In this document: one piece after another, positions 46,004 through 55,601 of the stretch | Numbering within the stretch: the stretch's first letter is position 1 | Layout of the letters: each line of letters starts with the position of its first letter | Assembly: GCF_015476335.1 (NCBI RefSeq) | Contig: NZ_JADAQY010000002.1 | Coordinates: 29,716 to 93,715 of the forward strand | Direction of reading: 5' to 3' | DNA: 64,000 bases | From: Rickettsia endosymbiont of Cardiosporidium cionae | GTDB lineage: Bacteria > Pseudomonadota > Alphaproteobacteria > Rickettsiales > Rickettsiaceae | Made by a program: the position numbers and the translations under genes | The notes under the pieces: model-generated | What the model was told of the DNA's origin: nothing | The model's database searches: none | What the model saw: only the letters and a program-made list of their open reading frames with translations

Positions 46004-46621
46004 ATGTTATTTCTAGATTTATTAATACTAATAGCTGTAACTACTTGTATAGCTTATAGTATTTTATTAGTAAAGCGCATTAATGAATTTCATAATAGCA
46101 AGGTAGAAATCACAAAAATGATGAAGTTGTTGGATGCTACCATTTCTAGAGCAGAGGACAATGTAGAAAATGCTCAAGAAATAAGTTCAGCAGCGTGTGA
46201 TAAGTTGAAGTCATTGATCAGTAGCGCTATAAAAATAGAGAATAATTTAGTAAGTTCTGTTAAAGTAAGTAAGAAAATACTGGCATCAGATAAGATAGAT
46301 AATCAAGAAGATATTTTAAAACATACTACCCATGCTATAATTAATGATCCTCAAGTTAAAACTCAAATAGATGTTGATGAAGCTGTTGAGTTTGACCAAT
46401 CTGTAGATACAAATAATTTAGTAGAAAGTGATAATAGTAATAAAAAAAATGAAGCAGTTCATTCTAAAGATACAAATAAAAATCTATTGAATAAAAATAC
46501 AAGAAATTTAAAAGATGTTTTACAAGAAATAATTGTAGCAAATAAAGATAGCAATAATGACGAGGCGCAGCAGATGAATTTTTATGATTTTTTAAAAAAT
46601 GTAACTAGTGTTAAAAAGTGA
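46004..46621 (+). CDS. DUF6468-like flagellar-cluster protein
   Basis: The 205-residue protein has one N-terminal membrane helix (about 3-24), then a cytoplasmic or periplasmic coiled coil (about 28-85, RINEFHNSKVEITKMMKLLD, ISRAEDNVENAQEI) and a disordered Asn/Asp/Lys-rich tail. The arrangement (membrane helix, D-A-T-I-S-R-A-E-style helix) and its position between fliM and motE match the DUF6468 proteins of alphaproteobacterial flagellar clusters, whose function is not established. Its stop overlaps the next start (GTGA). Confidence 0.6.
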   Translation: MLFLDLLILIAVTTCIAYSILLVKRINEFHNSKVEITKMMKLLDATISRAEDNVENAQEISSAACDKLKSLISSAIKIENNLVSSVKVSKKILASDKIDNQEDILKHTTHAIINDPQVKTQIDVDEAVEFDQSVDTNNLVESDNSNKKNEAVHSKDTNKNLLNKNTRNLKDVLQEIIVANKDSNNDEAQQMNFYDFLKNVTSVKK

Positions 46622-47373
46622 AAGTTTTATCATTTATGACATTTTTATTAGCGCTAATTGCTATACTGACATTCAAGGTTGGTGCCTTATGTAGTAAGGT
46701 TGCTATATGGTCATATTTCTCTAAAGATCATACTACAGAATCGATTTTGTTAGAAAATGCCTATGCTAAGGTGGATGATCAGCAATTGTCTACTACACAA
46801 GGTTCAAACCATGATGAAGTCCGGAGTGATAATGGAACCATTAATAGTTCCAATATTTCAAGAGTGGATACTACGCAGGGTAACAAAAATACCAATTCAC
46901 CTGAAGATGCATCAATAAATAGTGTGTTTGATCGTTATGGATCACTGGGTGATATGAGTGATAGTGAACTGGAAATTCTAAAATCTTTATCTAATAGAAG
47001 GCAAGTATTAGAAAAAAATAGTCAAAAATTATCTGTACAGCAGTCATTCCTTAATGCTACAGTAGAGAAAATAAATAAAAAATTTTCAGAAATGCAAGAG
47101 TTGGTTGATCAACTCAGATCTCTAGTAGAGAAAGATAATAAACAAAATAGTGAAAATATTATTAGGTTGACTAAGGTATATGAAACTATGAAACCTAAGG
47201 AGGCAGCTCAGATATTTAATACTATGGAAATAGATGATTTAGTAAAAATAGTTTCTTACATGAAAGAAGTGAAAATAGCTCCTATACTTGCTAGTATGGA
47301 TAGAGCTAAAGCAAAAGAATTATCAATGATAATGATTCACAATAAATCTATAAAGAAATTATTAACTAATTAA
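46618..47373 (+). CDS. motE: MotE-family stator protein
   Basis: MotE is a chaperone-like protein proposed to help the MotC/MotB stator in alphaproteobacteria. The 251-residue protein has an N-terminal hydrophobic segment (about 3-24, likely signal or anchor), a low-complexity Ser/Asn region (50-105), a coiled coil (about 120-180, LSNRRQVLEKNSQKLSV...), and a C-terminal MgtE-N-like domain: VYETMKPKEAAQIFNTMEID, then MDRAKAKELSMIMI. It starts with GTG overlapping the preceding stop. The C-terminal domain is why such proteins are sometimes misnamed as Mg transporters. Confidence 0.75.
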   Translation: MKVLSFMTFLLALIAILTFKVGALCSKVAIWSYFSKDHTTESILLENAYAKVDDQQLSTTQGSNHDEVRSDNGTINSSNISRVDTTQGNKNTNSPEDASINSVFDRYGSLGDMSDSELEILKSLSNRRQVLEKNSQKLSVQQSFLNATVEKINKKFSEMQELVDQLRSLVEKDNKQNSENIIRLTKVYETMKPKEAAQIFNTMEIDDLVKIVSYMKEVKIAPILASMDRAKAKELSMIMIHNKSIKKLLTN

Positions 47374-47438
47374 ATAATTAATGAAATATTATTAGTTTCT
47401 ACTAAATTATTAATAACACTTCTTTTGTTGCATATTGT

Positions 47439-47467
47439 TTGACATATCTAGGATTTTTATATAGGAT
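47439..47467 (+). promoter_or_regulatory. Near-consensus sigma-70 promoter
   Basis: A perfect TTGACA (47439-47444) is followed after 17 bases by TAGGAT (47462-47467; four of six consensus bases). The start is expected near 47474, about 240 bases before the rpmG ATG. This is one of the best -35 matches in the window. Confidence 0.45.
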
Positions 47468-47473
47468 GGTGGT

Positions 47474-47660
47474 GCGTGGCTTCGCAAATCAAGAGCGGTG
47501 TTAGGTAGTTCATTTTACCTGTTTTATTAGCTTTAGGTTTTGTGTTTAAATTTTATTTAGACTGGCTGTAGTTGATAGCTAAGGGTTAGTGAATTTTTAG
47601 TTGTTTTTATTATCATTTTATTTATTTTGTTAGTTTAGATTGAGAATATTTAGTTCTGTG
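47474..47660 (+). ncRNA. Candidate untranslated RNA or long rpmG leader
   Basis: The stretch begins just after the promoter with a GC-rich segment, including a TGCG/CGCA mini-stem and the hairpin AGGTA/TACCT (47513-47530), and has no open frame. The lack of any gene and the base composition suggest a structured RNA. It does not resemble 4.5S RNA, RNase P RNA or tmRNA by motif. The 3' end is a guess; it could equally be the 5' leader of rpmG-rpsP. Confidence 0.25.
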
Positions 47661-47715
47661 TTCTCGATTGAGTGAAAATTTGTAAGTAAAAATAAAGTTC
47701 TATATAGTTATAGTA

Positions 47716-47892
47716 ATGTCATCTAAGAAAAAAAATAAAACTTTCCTTGTGAAATTGGTGAGTACATCCGATACAGGTTATTTTTTAGTAAGAAAACGTA
47801 ATCCTAAAACTTTAACTGAAAAATTATCATTTAGGAAATATGATCCAAAAATTCGTAAACATGTGGAGTTTAAGGAAGTAAAAATTAAATAA
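47716..47892 (+). CDS. rpmG: 50S ribosomal protein L33
   Basis: A 58-residue protein ([19 protein letters not shown]...) with the L33 pattern: [22 protein letters not shown], then [19 protein letters not shown] and a final KIK. This is the zinc-independent (C-minus) form, lacking the two CxxC pairs. It is 26 bases upstream of rpsP, and the pair can be transcribed together from the promoter near 47450. Confidence 0.95.
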   Translation: MSSKKKNKTFLVKLVSTSDTGYFLVRKRNPKTLTEKLSFRKYDPKIRKHVEFKEVKIK

Positions 47893-47918
47893 TCAATTAT
47901 AAATAATATAAATTAGTT

Positions 47919-48227
47919 ATGGCCGTTAAGATTCGTTTAGCAAGATTTGGAAGAAAAAAATGTCCTCATTATAGGTTGGTTTCCGCCGATGTTAGGTCTC
48001 CCCGTGATGGTGATATTATAGAAAGATTGGGTTATTATAACCCTTTATTAAAAAAGGATAATTTGCATCGTTTTTCATGTAAAGAAGATCGTGTCCAGTA
48101 CTGGTTGAATCAGGGAGCCACTCCTACAGATCGTGTCCTATATTTAATAAAGGACTGTGAAAATATAATAATTTCTGATAAAATACGAAGTAGGTTGTTT
48201 AGTAAAAAGGAGAAAAAGAAAACTTGA
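47919..48227 (+). CDS. rpsP: 30S ribosomal protein S16
   Basis: The 102-residue protein begins [19 protein letters not shown], followed by [16 protein letters not shown], which is the S16 signature, and ends in a Lys-rich tail. It is 26 bases after rpmG. In many alphaproteobacteria rimM and trmD follow rpsP; here a TatB-like gene follows instead. Confidence 0.96.
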   Translation: MAVKIRLARFGRKKCPHYRLVSADVRSPRDGDIIERLGYYNPLLKKDNLHRFSCKEDRVQYWLNQGATPTDRVLYLIKDCENIIISDKIRSRLFSKKEKKKT

Positions 48228-48276
48228 GTCTCGGTGTGTATCTGCAGTTAGTTTTTGGTTAATATAAAGTTGTTGT

Positions 48277-48588
48277 GTGTCTTTTGTTGAATTGTTAATA
48301 GTAATATTAGTAGCGATTTTAGTTATAAAGCCCAGGGATCTGGTGTGTATAGTAAAAAAGGTAAAAGTCTTACTTAAGATGGTCAACGATTTCAAGGCTA
48401 CTGTTCTTAAGAGTTTAGGAAATTTCGGTATGGATGAAATCAATGATACAGAAAAGATGAGTGAAATTGATGAAATTAATGATCTGTTAGCGAAGATTGT
48501 TGATATCCAAAAAAAGGAGTATACTGGTGATTATTCATTAGAATCTTTGAGGGAATATTATCTATACCTTACCAAAAAAAAAATGTGA
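48277..48588 (+). CDS. tatB: TatB-like twin-arginine translocase protein
   Basis: The 103-residue protein has the TatA/B layout: a short N-terminal membrane helix (MSFVELLIVILVAILVI), the hinge region KPRDL in place of the usual GPxxL, and an amphipathic helix (VCIVKKVKVLLKMVNDFKAT), then a charged tail. The N-terminal Phe-x-Glu-Leu resembles TatB (F.E.L) rather than TatA. The start is GTG at 48277. The tail lacks the Pro-rich end of many TatB proteins. tatA and tatC are not seen in the window. Confidence 0.6.
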   Translation: MSFVELLIVILVAILVIKPRDLVCIVKKVKVLLKMVNDFKATVLKSLGNFGMDEINDTEKMSEIDEINDLLAKIVDIQKKEYTGDYSLESLREYYLYLTKKKM

Positions 48589-48694
48589 AGTTGGTTGATA
48601 GAGTTAATACTTTGGCGATAGAGTTGTCGGATATGATATTATGTTATATTCTATTATTTCTTACGTAAATTTTTGAATTGTACATTTTAAGTTT

Positions 48695-49255
48695 ATGAAT
48701 ATTTTAAAAATTTCTAATTTAAATAATAAGCTTCTAATTGCTAGCCCTTCAATACATCAAGGTAAGTTATTTCACAAATCTTTGATCTATATCACTCATC
48801 ATGGAGATGATGGAGCTTTTGGATTAATTATTAATCAGCCACTGAATCAGTTGCTTAATCAGATTGAGGATCATTTAATAATATCAGAACTAAAGCTTGA
48901 GGTCTATTTAGGGGGGCCTATCTCTACTGAAAAAAAATTTTTTCTACATTCTAACGAATATAATAAAAATCTACTATTTGATAAGTCTGATAATTATCTT
49001 AATGTAAGTACTAATTCTCAGATATTACAAGATATATCTAGTGGCACTGGACCAAAAAATACCATGATTATGGTAGGTTATTCTAGTTGGCAACCTGGTC
49101 AATTAGAATTTGAAATCGAAAACGGTTTATGGTTATTATCTGAGGTAGACGTAGATTTAGTATTTTTAACTAATAACCAGGATAAATGGGAAATAGCACT
49201 AAATTCACTGTTAGGTGATGCTAAGTGTTATATACCAAATATTGGTTCTTGCTGA
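48695..49255 (+). CDS. YqgE/AlgH family protein (DUF179)
   Basis: The 186-residue protein matches the DUF179 pattern: LLIASPSIHQGKLFHKSLIYI, HHGDDGAFGLIINQPL, YLGGPISTEKKFFLH, MVGYSSWQPGQLEFEIENGLWL. Role unknown; in gammaproteobacteria it lies next to Holliday-junction resolvase YqgF, but not here. It converges with hda. Cytoplasmic with no signal peptide. Confidence 0.93.
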   Translation: MNILKISNLNNKLLIASPSIHQGKLFHKSLIYITHHGDDGAFGLIINQPLNQLLNQIEDHLIISELKLEVYLGGPISTEKKFFLHSNEYNKNLLFDKSDNYLNVSTNSQILQDISSGTGPKNTMIMVGYSSWQPGQLEFEIENGLWLLSEVDVDLVFLTNNQDKWEIALNSLLGDAKCYIPNIGSC

Positions 49256-49275
49256 AGAAAGCTTTGTACTTTCAA

Positions 49276-49950
49276 TTAAAATGTTCGATCAAGAGCAATT
49301 ATCTCCTTAATAAGTGGTATTGTAATCTTTCTTTTATATTGAAGAGAATATTCATTGACATTTTTAACAAAATTAATGATCTTAAAATATTCTCTAGATA
49401 GTATATTAACTATATATGCTATTACCTCTTTTTCTATATTTATAGAATATTTAGAAAAATTTTTAACTAATAGATTTTTGATAAATGTTTCATCAGGCAT
49501 CAATATTTTTACCTTGTATGTTGCACCGATTCTAGAGTTTAGATCTGGCAATTTAGTGTTAGGAATATTTGTAAAGAAAATTAATAAATATTTCTTGTGT
49601 TCATTAATTATATTGAAATAACGTAATAATAGTTCTTCATCCCAATTGATATTGTCAAAGTCATCTATTATAAATCCCTGAAGTTGTTTTATCCAAGAGA
49701 TATTTAGTTTTTTTTTATAATTAATAAACTCTGCCTTTAGCAGATTTTGCCAGATTTTACCTAGATAAGTTTTACCAGAACTTTTAGGTCCTTGTATTAT
49801 TAATGTATTTCTGAAGGGCTCTGTTCCCCATATTTTTGTATAATTTGTAATCAGATTATATGAATTCAGATTGCTTGAAGAAATTATAAAATCTTCTGTA
49901 TTATACGTGTTATCTGGTGATAAGCTCAAGATATTTTGTGATAATATCAT
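49276..49950 (-). CDS. hda: DnaA-like regulator Hda (HdaA)
   Basis: The 224-residue AAA+ protein resembles the DnaA ATPase domain without its N- and C-terminal parts. Walker A is GPKSSGKTYLG (near residue 54), Walker B is IIDDFDNINWDEELL, sensor 1 is IFFTNIPN with the PDLNSRI arginine-finger region. In alphaproteobacteria HdaA stimulates DnaA-ATP hydrolysis with the beta clamp to stop re-initiation. A clamp-binding motif at the N-terminus (MILSQNILSL) is possible but weak. Normal length. Confidence 0.8.
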   Translation of the reverse strand: MILSQNILSLSPDNTYNTEDFIISSSNLNSYNLITNYTKIWGTEPFRNTLIIQGPKSSGKTYLGKIWQNLLKAEFINYKKKLNISWIKQLQGFIIDDFDNINWDEELLLRYFNIINEHKKYLLIFFTNIPNTKLPDLNSRIGATYKVKILMPDETFIKNLLVKNFSKYSINIEKEVIAYIVNILSREYFKIINFVKNVNEYSLQYKRKITIPLIKEIIALDRTF

Positions 49951-50102
49951 ATATCTAATTGTAAATAATTATATTTTATATAACATTTTAGGTTGCACAG
50001 GTTGTATATTAGTCAAAATATACTCAGCAACTACTAATTTATTAATAAGTGATCAAGTAAAAATATCTCTCCAGTTATATTTAAATGTTAGTGACAGATT
50101 AA

Positions 50103-51131
50103 CTATCTTATTAATTCTTCTGCGATCTGTAAAGAGTTTAACGCAGCTCCTTTTCTTAAATTATCAGTAGATATCCACAAAGATATTGCATTTCTGGTAG
50201 AATTGTCTTTCCTAATCCTTGATACAAAAACTGCATCTTGCTGTACTGCGTTAATAGGTGAGATATACTGCAATTTATCATTAATACCATTTACTGAGAT
50301 ACCATCTGATTCTTTTAAAATCTCTTCTATTTCTTGTACAGTGATATCATGATTAAACTCTATGTTAGCAGAAATTGAGTGAGAAACAAATACTGGCACT
50401 CTAACACATGTAACATTTGCACTAATGTGATTACCAATAATTTTGATTAATTCATTTTCTATCTTATACTCTTCTTCTGTGTAACCATCTTCTCTTATAT
50501 TACCTATGTGAGGAAATAAATTAAAAGCAATTTGTTCAGGGAAAATATCATTTTTTTTGATATCCCTAAAGCTATATTTATCGCGTGTTTGATAATATAA
50601 TTCATCCATTGCTGCTTTTCCAGCACCAGAGACTGACTGATATGTAGATATTACTATTCTTTTTATTTTCACAGCATTATCCAAAGGTTTTAACGCCGTT
50701 ACAATAGGTATTACACAGCAATTAGGATTCGATATTATAAAGGCTTTTTTATTTTTTAAATGTTTTATATTAGCAATATTAGCTTCAGGTACTATTAACT
50801 CAACATTTTCATCCAGACGGTAGTGAGATGATTTATCTATGACTATACAGTTTTTATCAATCGCTTTAGGTATATATTGTTTTGCAAGATTATCATTAGT
50901 ACATGAAAATAATATGTCAATCTCGTTAAATGTTGCATCTTCTAAAGATAAAATTGGTATTTTGTGTTCTTTATAACTTAGTGTTTTCCCTAATGATTGC
51001 TTGGATGCATATAAATATATGTTGTTAACAGGAAAATTTCTTTCCTCGATGAATTTTAATAATTCTTGTCCTACATTACCTGTAGCCCCTGCTATTGCAA
51101 TATTGTATTTTTTATGAGTTTTTTGGATCAT
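50103..51131 (-). CDS. asd: Aspartate-semialdehyde dehydrogenase
   Basis: Asd makes aspartate semialdehyde for lysine/diaminopimelate and threonine synthesis. The 342-residue protein shows the NADP-binding motif [15 protein letters not shown] at the N-terminus, the catalytic Cys in [17 protein letters not shown] (near residue 130), [17 protein letters not shown], and the Glu/His region [17 protein letters not shown]. Intact. Its presence argues for retained diaminopimelate, thus peptidoglycan, synthesis. Confidence 0.95.
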   Translation of the reverse strand: MIQKTHKKYNIAIAGATGNVGQELLKFIEERNFPVNNIYLYASKQSLGKTLSYKEHKIPILSLEDATFNEIDILFSCTNDNLAKQYIPKAIDKNCIVIDKSSHYRLDENVELIVPEANIANIKHLKNKKAFIISNPNCCVIPIVTALKPLDNAVKIKRIVISTYQSVSGAGKAAMDELYYQTRDKYSFRDIKKNDIFPEQIAFNLFPHIGNIREDGYTEEEYKIENELIKIIGNHISANVTCVRVPVFVSHSISANIEFNHDITVQEIEEILKESDGISVNGINDKLQYISPINAVQQDAVFVSRIRKDNSTRNAISLWISTDNLRKGAALNSLQIAEELIR

Positions 51132-51213
51132 TTATCACTAATTTTTAGTATTATTATTGTTTACTCGATATATAATTTAAATTATATAATGAAATGAATC
51201 ATTAATCACTAGT

Positions 51214-51585
51214 CTAGTTACCTATTAGTGCTCCTAATTTTTTGCCTCCGATCACGTGGGTGTGAAAATGTGTTATTGTTTGCCCTGCGCTTGTGCCTTT
51301 GTTAGTTAATACTCTATACTCAGTTGCTCCACATTTGTTGGCTAATATTTGTATCATTTTATAATAGTGAGAAATGAGTTCTGGAGTTGCATTTTTCACA
51401 AAATCTTCAAAATCTATGTAAGTGTCTTTGGGTAGAACTAAAAAATGTATTGGTGCTACGGGATATAAATCTTGAATTGCTATTAACTCTTGATCTTCAT
51501 ATAATTTATTGGATTTTATTTGTCCATGTATAATTTTATAAAAAATATTTTCTTTGTTATATAAATTATTGTTTTTTACTGACAT
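51214..51585 (-). CDS. HIT family (HinT-like) hydrolase
   Basis: The 123-residue protein is a nucleotidyl hydrolase of the histidine triad superfamily, probably acting on purine phosphoramidates. N-terminal FYKIIHGQIKSNKLYED, then AIQDLYPVAPIHFLVLPK, and the triad HFHTHVIGGKKLG (HxHxH). Length matches HinT. It is 82 bases upstream of asd on the same strand, so cotranscription is possible. Confidence 0.93.
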   Translation of the reverse strand: MSVKNNNLYNKENIFYKIIHGQIKSNKLYEDQELIAIQDLYPVAPIHFLVLPKDTYIDFEDFVKNATPELISHYYKMIQILANKCGATEYRVLTNKGTSAGQTITHFHTHVIGGKKLGALIGN

Positions 51586-51833
51586 TTTTAAATTTCATCT
51601 ATAAAGATTTTGCTAACATGTACATGTTATCCAGAGTACTGGATAATTAACTCTAATATTATTGACTTTGGATAAAAATTCAATTAAAAAAGCTGTGTAA
51701 AGTATTTTCTATCTTGCAATAAAGCTTAGTATATGGTTTGATCTGTGTATTCGGTTGTTCTATTTAAGATATTAGTTAGATACTTATAATTGGAATGCGG
51801 TAATACAATATTAGAAATTAATTTAGTTGAAGT

Positions 51834-52409
51834 ATGTGTGATTCATTTTCAAATCAGGGTAAGCTAGATATAAAAGGAACTACTATACTCTGTCTAAAAA
51901 AAAATGATGAGGTTGTCATTGCAGCAGATGGACAAGTATCGTTAGGTAATACTGTTATGAAGTCTAGTGCTAAAAAATTAAGAACGCTTGTTGGTAGTAA
52001 AGTTGTAGCAGGTTTTGCTGGCTCCACCGCAGATGCTTTAACTTTATTTGAGCGTTTAGAAGAAAAATTGGAAAAATATTCAAATAAATTGCTTAGAAGC
52101 GCAGTAGAACTGGCAAAGGATTGGAGAACAAATAAATATCTTAGAAATCTTGAAGCAATGTTGATCGTTGCTGATCAAGATAATATTTTAATAATAACAG
52201 GTAGAGGAGATGTAATAGAGCCTGAAGGGTATATTGCAGCAATAGGATCAGGCGGTTTGTTTGCGTTATCTGCGGCTAAGGCTCTTGTTTCAATTGAAAC
52301 AAACATGTCCGCTGAAGAAATAGCTATCAAATCTATGAATATAGCTGCAGAAATTTGTGTGTTTTCAAATAATAACATTATTGTCAAAAAAGTATCCACA
52401 GTTAAGTAA
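51834..52409 (+). CDS. hslV: ATP-dependent protease subunit HslV
   Basis: HslV is the proteasome-like peptidase partner of HslU. The mature N-terminal Thr lies after a 15-residue propeptide in [12 protein letters not shown], as in other alphaproteobacterial HslV proteins. GDGQVS appears here as [20 protein letters not shown], and [17 protein letters not shown] is conserved. At 191 aa it is normal. hslU follows; together they form a heat-shock protease. An inverted repeat AATTGAC/GTCAATT at 52417-52436 lies between the two genes. Confidence 0.96.
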   Translation: MCDSFSNQGKLDIKGTTILCLKKNDEVVIAADGQVSLGNTVMKSSAKKLRTLVGSKVVAGFAGSTADALTLFERLEEKLEKYSNKLLRSAVELAKDWRTNKYLRNLEAMLIVADQDNILIITGRGDVIEPEGYIAAIGSGGLFALSAAKALVSIETNMSAEEIAIKSMNIAAEICVFSNNNIIVKKVSTVK

Positions 52410-52416
52410 TTTATTA

Positions 52417-52436
52417 AATTGACAATATAGTCAATT
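52417..52436 (+). promoter_or_regulatory. Inverted repeat between hslV and hslU
   Basis: AATTGAC (52417-52423) and GTCAATT (52430-52436) form a 7-bp stem with a 6-base loop. It lies just after the hslV stop. It could be an mRNA processing or attenuating hairpin, but 7-bp AT-rich stems are common here. Confidence 0.25.
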
Positions 52437-52516
52437 CAAAGTTGATATTAGTGGTATTATGTTTTATTTTTAATATACTAGGATTATTAAAGATTTATTA
52501 TAAAAATATTTTGGTT

Positions 52517-53881
52517 ATGAATACAAAAGATATACAAGCTGTTAGTCAAAAATCAGATAGAAAATTAGACATGATGGGTTTGAGTCCAAAAGAGATCTCT
52601 AAAGAATTAGATAGATTTATTGTTGGTCAAGACCAAGCAAAAAAAGTTGTTGCTATAGCTTTACGAAATAGGTATAGACGCATTAATGTACCAGAACCAT
52701 TGCGTAGTGAAATAATGCCCAAAAATATCTTAATGATAGGCAGTACTGGTGTAGGAAAGACGGAGATTGCAAGGAGATTAGCAAAAATGGCAAGTGCTCC
52801 ATTTATTAAGGTTGAGGCTACAAAATTTACAGAAGTAGGATATGTAGGTAGAGATGTTGAATCTATAGTTAGAGACCTTTTAGAAATTGCTATCAATTAT
52901 CAGAAATCTACCGCAAAATCTGCTATAGCTTCTAAAGCAAAAGTAAAGGCTATAGAAAGAATCGTAGATGCCCTGGTAGGTAAAACAGCATCTCCTGATA
53001 CTAGAGCGCAATTTCGTAAAAATGTACTTAGTGATCAATTAGATAATACAGAAATAGAAATTGATGTAATAGATAACCCTGCAGCTCCTGGAGGTGTAGA
53101 AATACCTGGTATACCTGGAGCAGCAATGGGAGTTTTTAATATTAGTGAAATGCTAGGCAAAGCCTTCGGAGGTAATAAGGTTAAACAGCGTAAACTCACC
53201 GTTAAAGAAGCTAAAAGGATCATTACATTAGAAGAATCAGATAAAATGATTGATCAAGATAAAATAATTCAACAGGCTATATCTTCTGTTGAAAATGATG
53301 GCATTGTATTTCTAGATGAAATAGATAAAATTACTTCTAAATCTGATTCAAGAGGGGCAGAAGTTAGTAGAGAAGGAGTACAAAGGGATTTGTTACCTCT
53401 GATAGAAGGTACCAGCGTTGCTACTAAATATGGGACTGTAAACACAGACCATATTCTTTTCATTGCTTCAGGTGCTTTTCACCTTACCAAACCTTCAGAT
53501 CTATTACCGGAGTTACAAGGAAGATTACCTATCAGAGTTGAGATGAATCCCCTGACTAAAGGAGATCTGGTAAGGATTTTGTTGGAGCCTGAATCTAGTT
53601 TAATAAAACAATATACAGCATTGATTGCAACAGAAAATTATAAAATAAAATTTACAGAGGCTGCAATATCTGAAATAGCTGGCTATGCAGAAAAATTTAA
53701 TATGGAAATAGAAAATATAGGAGCTCGTAGATTGCATACCATCCTTGAAAAGTTACTCGAGGATATAAGTTATGATGTGACATCTTATAAAAAAAAAAAT
53801 ATCAGTATCGATGATAATTTTGTTAAAGATAAATTGATAGGGTTTGTTAAAAACATAGATCTAGCAAAATTTATACTTTGA
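52517..53881 (+). CDS. hslU: ATP-dependent protease ATPase subunit HslU
   Basis: HslU is the AAA+ unfoldase of the HslVU protease. Order: N-domain, [21 protein letters not shown], Walker [16 protein letters not shown] (near residue 75), I-domain, Walker [12 protein letters not shown], and the C-terminal [19 protein letters not shown]. It ends [12 protein letters not shown] with the hydrophobic C-terminus that docks into HslV. The ATG at 52517 (MNTKDIQAV) is preferred; an upstream frame from 52442 would add 25 residues. About 454 aa. Convergent overlap of 11 bases with the PAP2 gene. Confidence 0.95.
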   Translation: MNTKDIQAVSQKSDRKLDMMGLSPKEISKELDRFIVGQDQAKKVVAIALRNRYRRINVPEPLRSEIMPKNILMIGSTGVGKTEIARRLAKMASAPFIKVEATKFTEVGYVGRDVESIVRDLLEIAINYQKSTAKSAIASKAKVKAIERIVDALVGKTASPDTRAQFRKNVLSDQLDNTEIEIDVIDNPAAPGGVEIPGIPGAAMGVFNISEMLGKAFGGNKVKQRKLTVKEAKRIITLEESDKMIDQDKIIQQAISSVENDGIVFLDEIDKITSKSDSRGAEVSREGVQRDLLPLIEGTSVATKYGTVNTDHILFIASGAFHLTKPSDLLPELQGRLPIRVEMNPLTKGDLVRILLEPESSLIKQYTALIATENYKIKFTEAAISEIAGYAEKFNMEIENIGARRLHTILEKLLEDISYDVTSYKKKNISIDDNFVKDKLIGFVKNIDLAKFIL

Positions 53882-54590
53882 TTTTACTATTGGTTTTATT
53901 GAATATTGAAAATAACATTTTGAATATTTTTTTCCCAATCAGTGTAATGAAGTAATTAGATTGGTTAACACTGTAGTTGTTTATTAGGATTATAATATAG
54001 GTTATAAGTACACTATAAATAATATCGCTTGGGTAGTGCATAGCAAGAGAAATTCTTGATATTGATACTATCAATATTATAGTGATAAATAGATATTTTA
54101 CTGTTTTGTTGCTATATTGCCATAAATAATAACTAATGAGTATTACAGAACCTGTATGTGCACTAGGAAATGAGTGAAAGCATGATGACATTTTTAGTTG
54201 TTCTATAGTGATGAATTCAAAATTATTGAGCGAGCAAAATGGCCTCGGCATATTGCTACTAATTTTTAGTATAGTAAATAATATAATAAAAATTCCGTAA
54301 CATAATGTAATTTTAATTACTACTAAGTATCTCGGTAAAAAATATTCTTCTATTTTTAGATACTTTATCTTTGTGTTTTTAAAGTTGAATGTTTTAACCT
54401 TATAATTGATAGCAATACATAGGTATACACAATAAATCAAATAAATTACCGCTAGGGATTTAGTGTCAAAACTATGTGCAACAATATATAAAAATTTATC
54501 TATAAAACTTATGTTGGTTAATTGGTTGATCCATATAAATAGCCATTTATTTATACCTAGCATATCATAAAATATTGCTTTATATGTCAT
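53871..54590 (-). CDS. PAP2-family membrane phosphatase
   Basis: The 239-residue protein has about six membrane helices and the PAP2 phosphatase motifs: KISSNMPRP (KxxxxxxRP), the PSAH motif in [11 protein letters not shown] and [12 protein letters not shown] (SRxxxxxHxxxD). Probable substrates are undecaprenyl diphosphate or phosphatidic acid or lipid A phosphate; which one cannot be decided. Convergent with hslU. Confidence 0.88.
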   Translation of the reverse strand: MTYKAIFYDMLGINKWLFIWINQLTNISFIDKFLYIVAHSFDTKSLAVIYLIYCVYLCIAINYKVKTFNFKNTKIKYLKIEEYFLPRYLVVIKITLCYGIFIILFTILKISSNMPRPFCSLNNFEFITIEQLKMSSCFHSFPSAHTGSVILISYYLWQYSNKTVKYLFITIILIVSISRISLAMHYPSDIIYSVLITYIIILINNYSVNQSNYFITLIGKKIFKMLFSIFNKTNSKIKV

Positions 54591-54670
54591 GTAATTTTAT
54601 ACTTAAGTTTTTGTATAGGAATCAATTAAATTATATACTATTTTAAGTAGCATGAATGAGTAACTAACAC

Positions 54671-55417
54671 ATGTTAAAGATCAAAATCTTAGGATGCGGA
54701 GCTTCTCTTGGTGTACCCATTATAGGATGCAATTGTACAGTATGTAAGTCTAGTTCAGACTATAATAAAAGAACCAGATCTGCAATATATATTTATACGG
54801 AAAACACCAAGGTGTTAGTGGATTTTGGTTGTGATATCAAGCAGCAGCTAATTAGAGAACGTATATCGCAATTGGATGCAGCAATTCTAACCCACTACCA
54901 TGCAGATCACGTTGCTGGGATAGATGATATCAGAATATTTTCCTGCATAAATAATTCAGCATTAGCTATCTACACTGATTATAGCACAACTGAGATACTT
55001 AAAAAAAGACATGATTATCTATTTAAAAATAATCAATTAAAGATACATTCATGCAATTTCTATGAAAGATTTAATATAAAAAATCTAGAGATTCAGTTTT
55101 TTGCTCAACATCATGGAAAAATTAACAGTATTGGAATCAAAATTAATGACTTTGTATATTCTTGCGATGTGGAATCTTTTCCTGAAGAATCAGAAAAATA
55201 TTTATATAACATTAATTATTGGGTACTGGATTGTATAGGATATGAACATAATCATTCACACGCAGGATTGGATAAGATACTCGATTGGAATAAAAAATAT
55301 ACACCAAATAATATCTTGCTAACTGGTATGCATCACACAATTGACTATCATAAAATACAAGATGTGCTACCAAACAATATTCAGCCATTATATGATGGAT
55401 TTGAAATCAATCTATAG
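54671..55417 (+). CDS. MBL-fold metal-dependent hydrolase (PhnP-like)
   Basis: The 248-residue protein has the metallo-beta-lactamase fold: KILGCGASLGVPIIGCNC, ILTHYHADHVAGIDDI (HxHxDH), an internal Cys cluster CNCTVCKSSSDYNKRTRSA resembling the Zn site of PhnP/lipoate-type members, and C-terminal GMHHTIDYHKIQ. Related rickettsial proteins are annotated as MBL fold or phosphoribosyl 1,2-cyclic phosphate phosphodiesterase. Exact substrate unknown. Confidence 0.9.
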   Translation: MLKIKILGCGASLGVPIIGCNCTVCKSSSDYNKRTRSAIYIYTENTKVLVDFGCDIKQQLIRERISQLDAAILTHYHADHVAGIDDIRIFSCINNSALAIYTDYSTTEILKKRHDYLFKNNQLKIHSCNFYERFNIKNLEIQFFAQHHGKINSIGIKINDFVYSCDVESFPEESEKYLYNINYWVLDCIGYEHNHSHAGLDKILDWNKKYTPNNILLTGMHHTIDYHKIQDVLPNNIQPLYDGFEINL

Positions 55418-55601
55418 ATTTTTGTTATCCATATCTAATATCTGATTACAAATTACTTGTATTTTTATTACACATAGAGCAAATTTTTAATAAACTACTT
55501 AATTACAAATTGATCATGATTATCGTTATTGGTATGCTCTGCGTCGCGAAGATGTTGATGATCCATGTGGTAATTATTAAAGTTTAGATTTTTTGTTTGT
55601 T

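Larger units (their letters stand above)
47374..47715. other. Gap before rpmG with promoter and possible RNA
   Basis: About 340 bases without a protein. The region 47464-47508 is clearly richer in G+C than any nearby intergenic DNA and sits just behind a near-consensus promoter. The rest is AT-rich. See the promoter and ncRNA entries below. Confidence 0.5.

Noticed and set aside
47474-47660. Idea that the RNA before rpmG is 4.5S RNA, RNase P RNA or tmRNA
   Set aside because: None of the conserved motifs of these RNAs (SRP loop, RNase P P4, tag peptide and tRNA-like end) is present.
53035-53223. Minus-strand frame inside hslU
   Set aside because: Antisense of an intact, strongly conserved gene.
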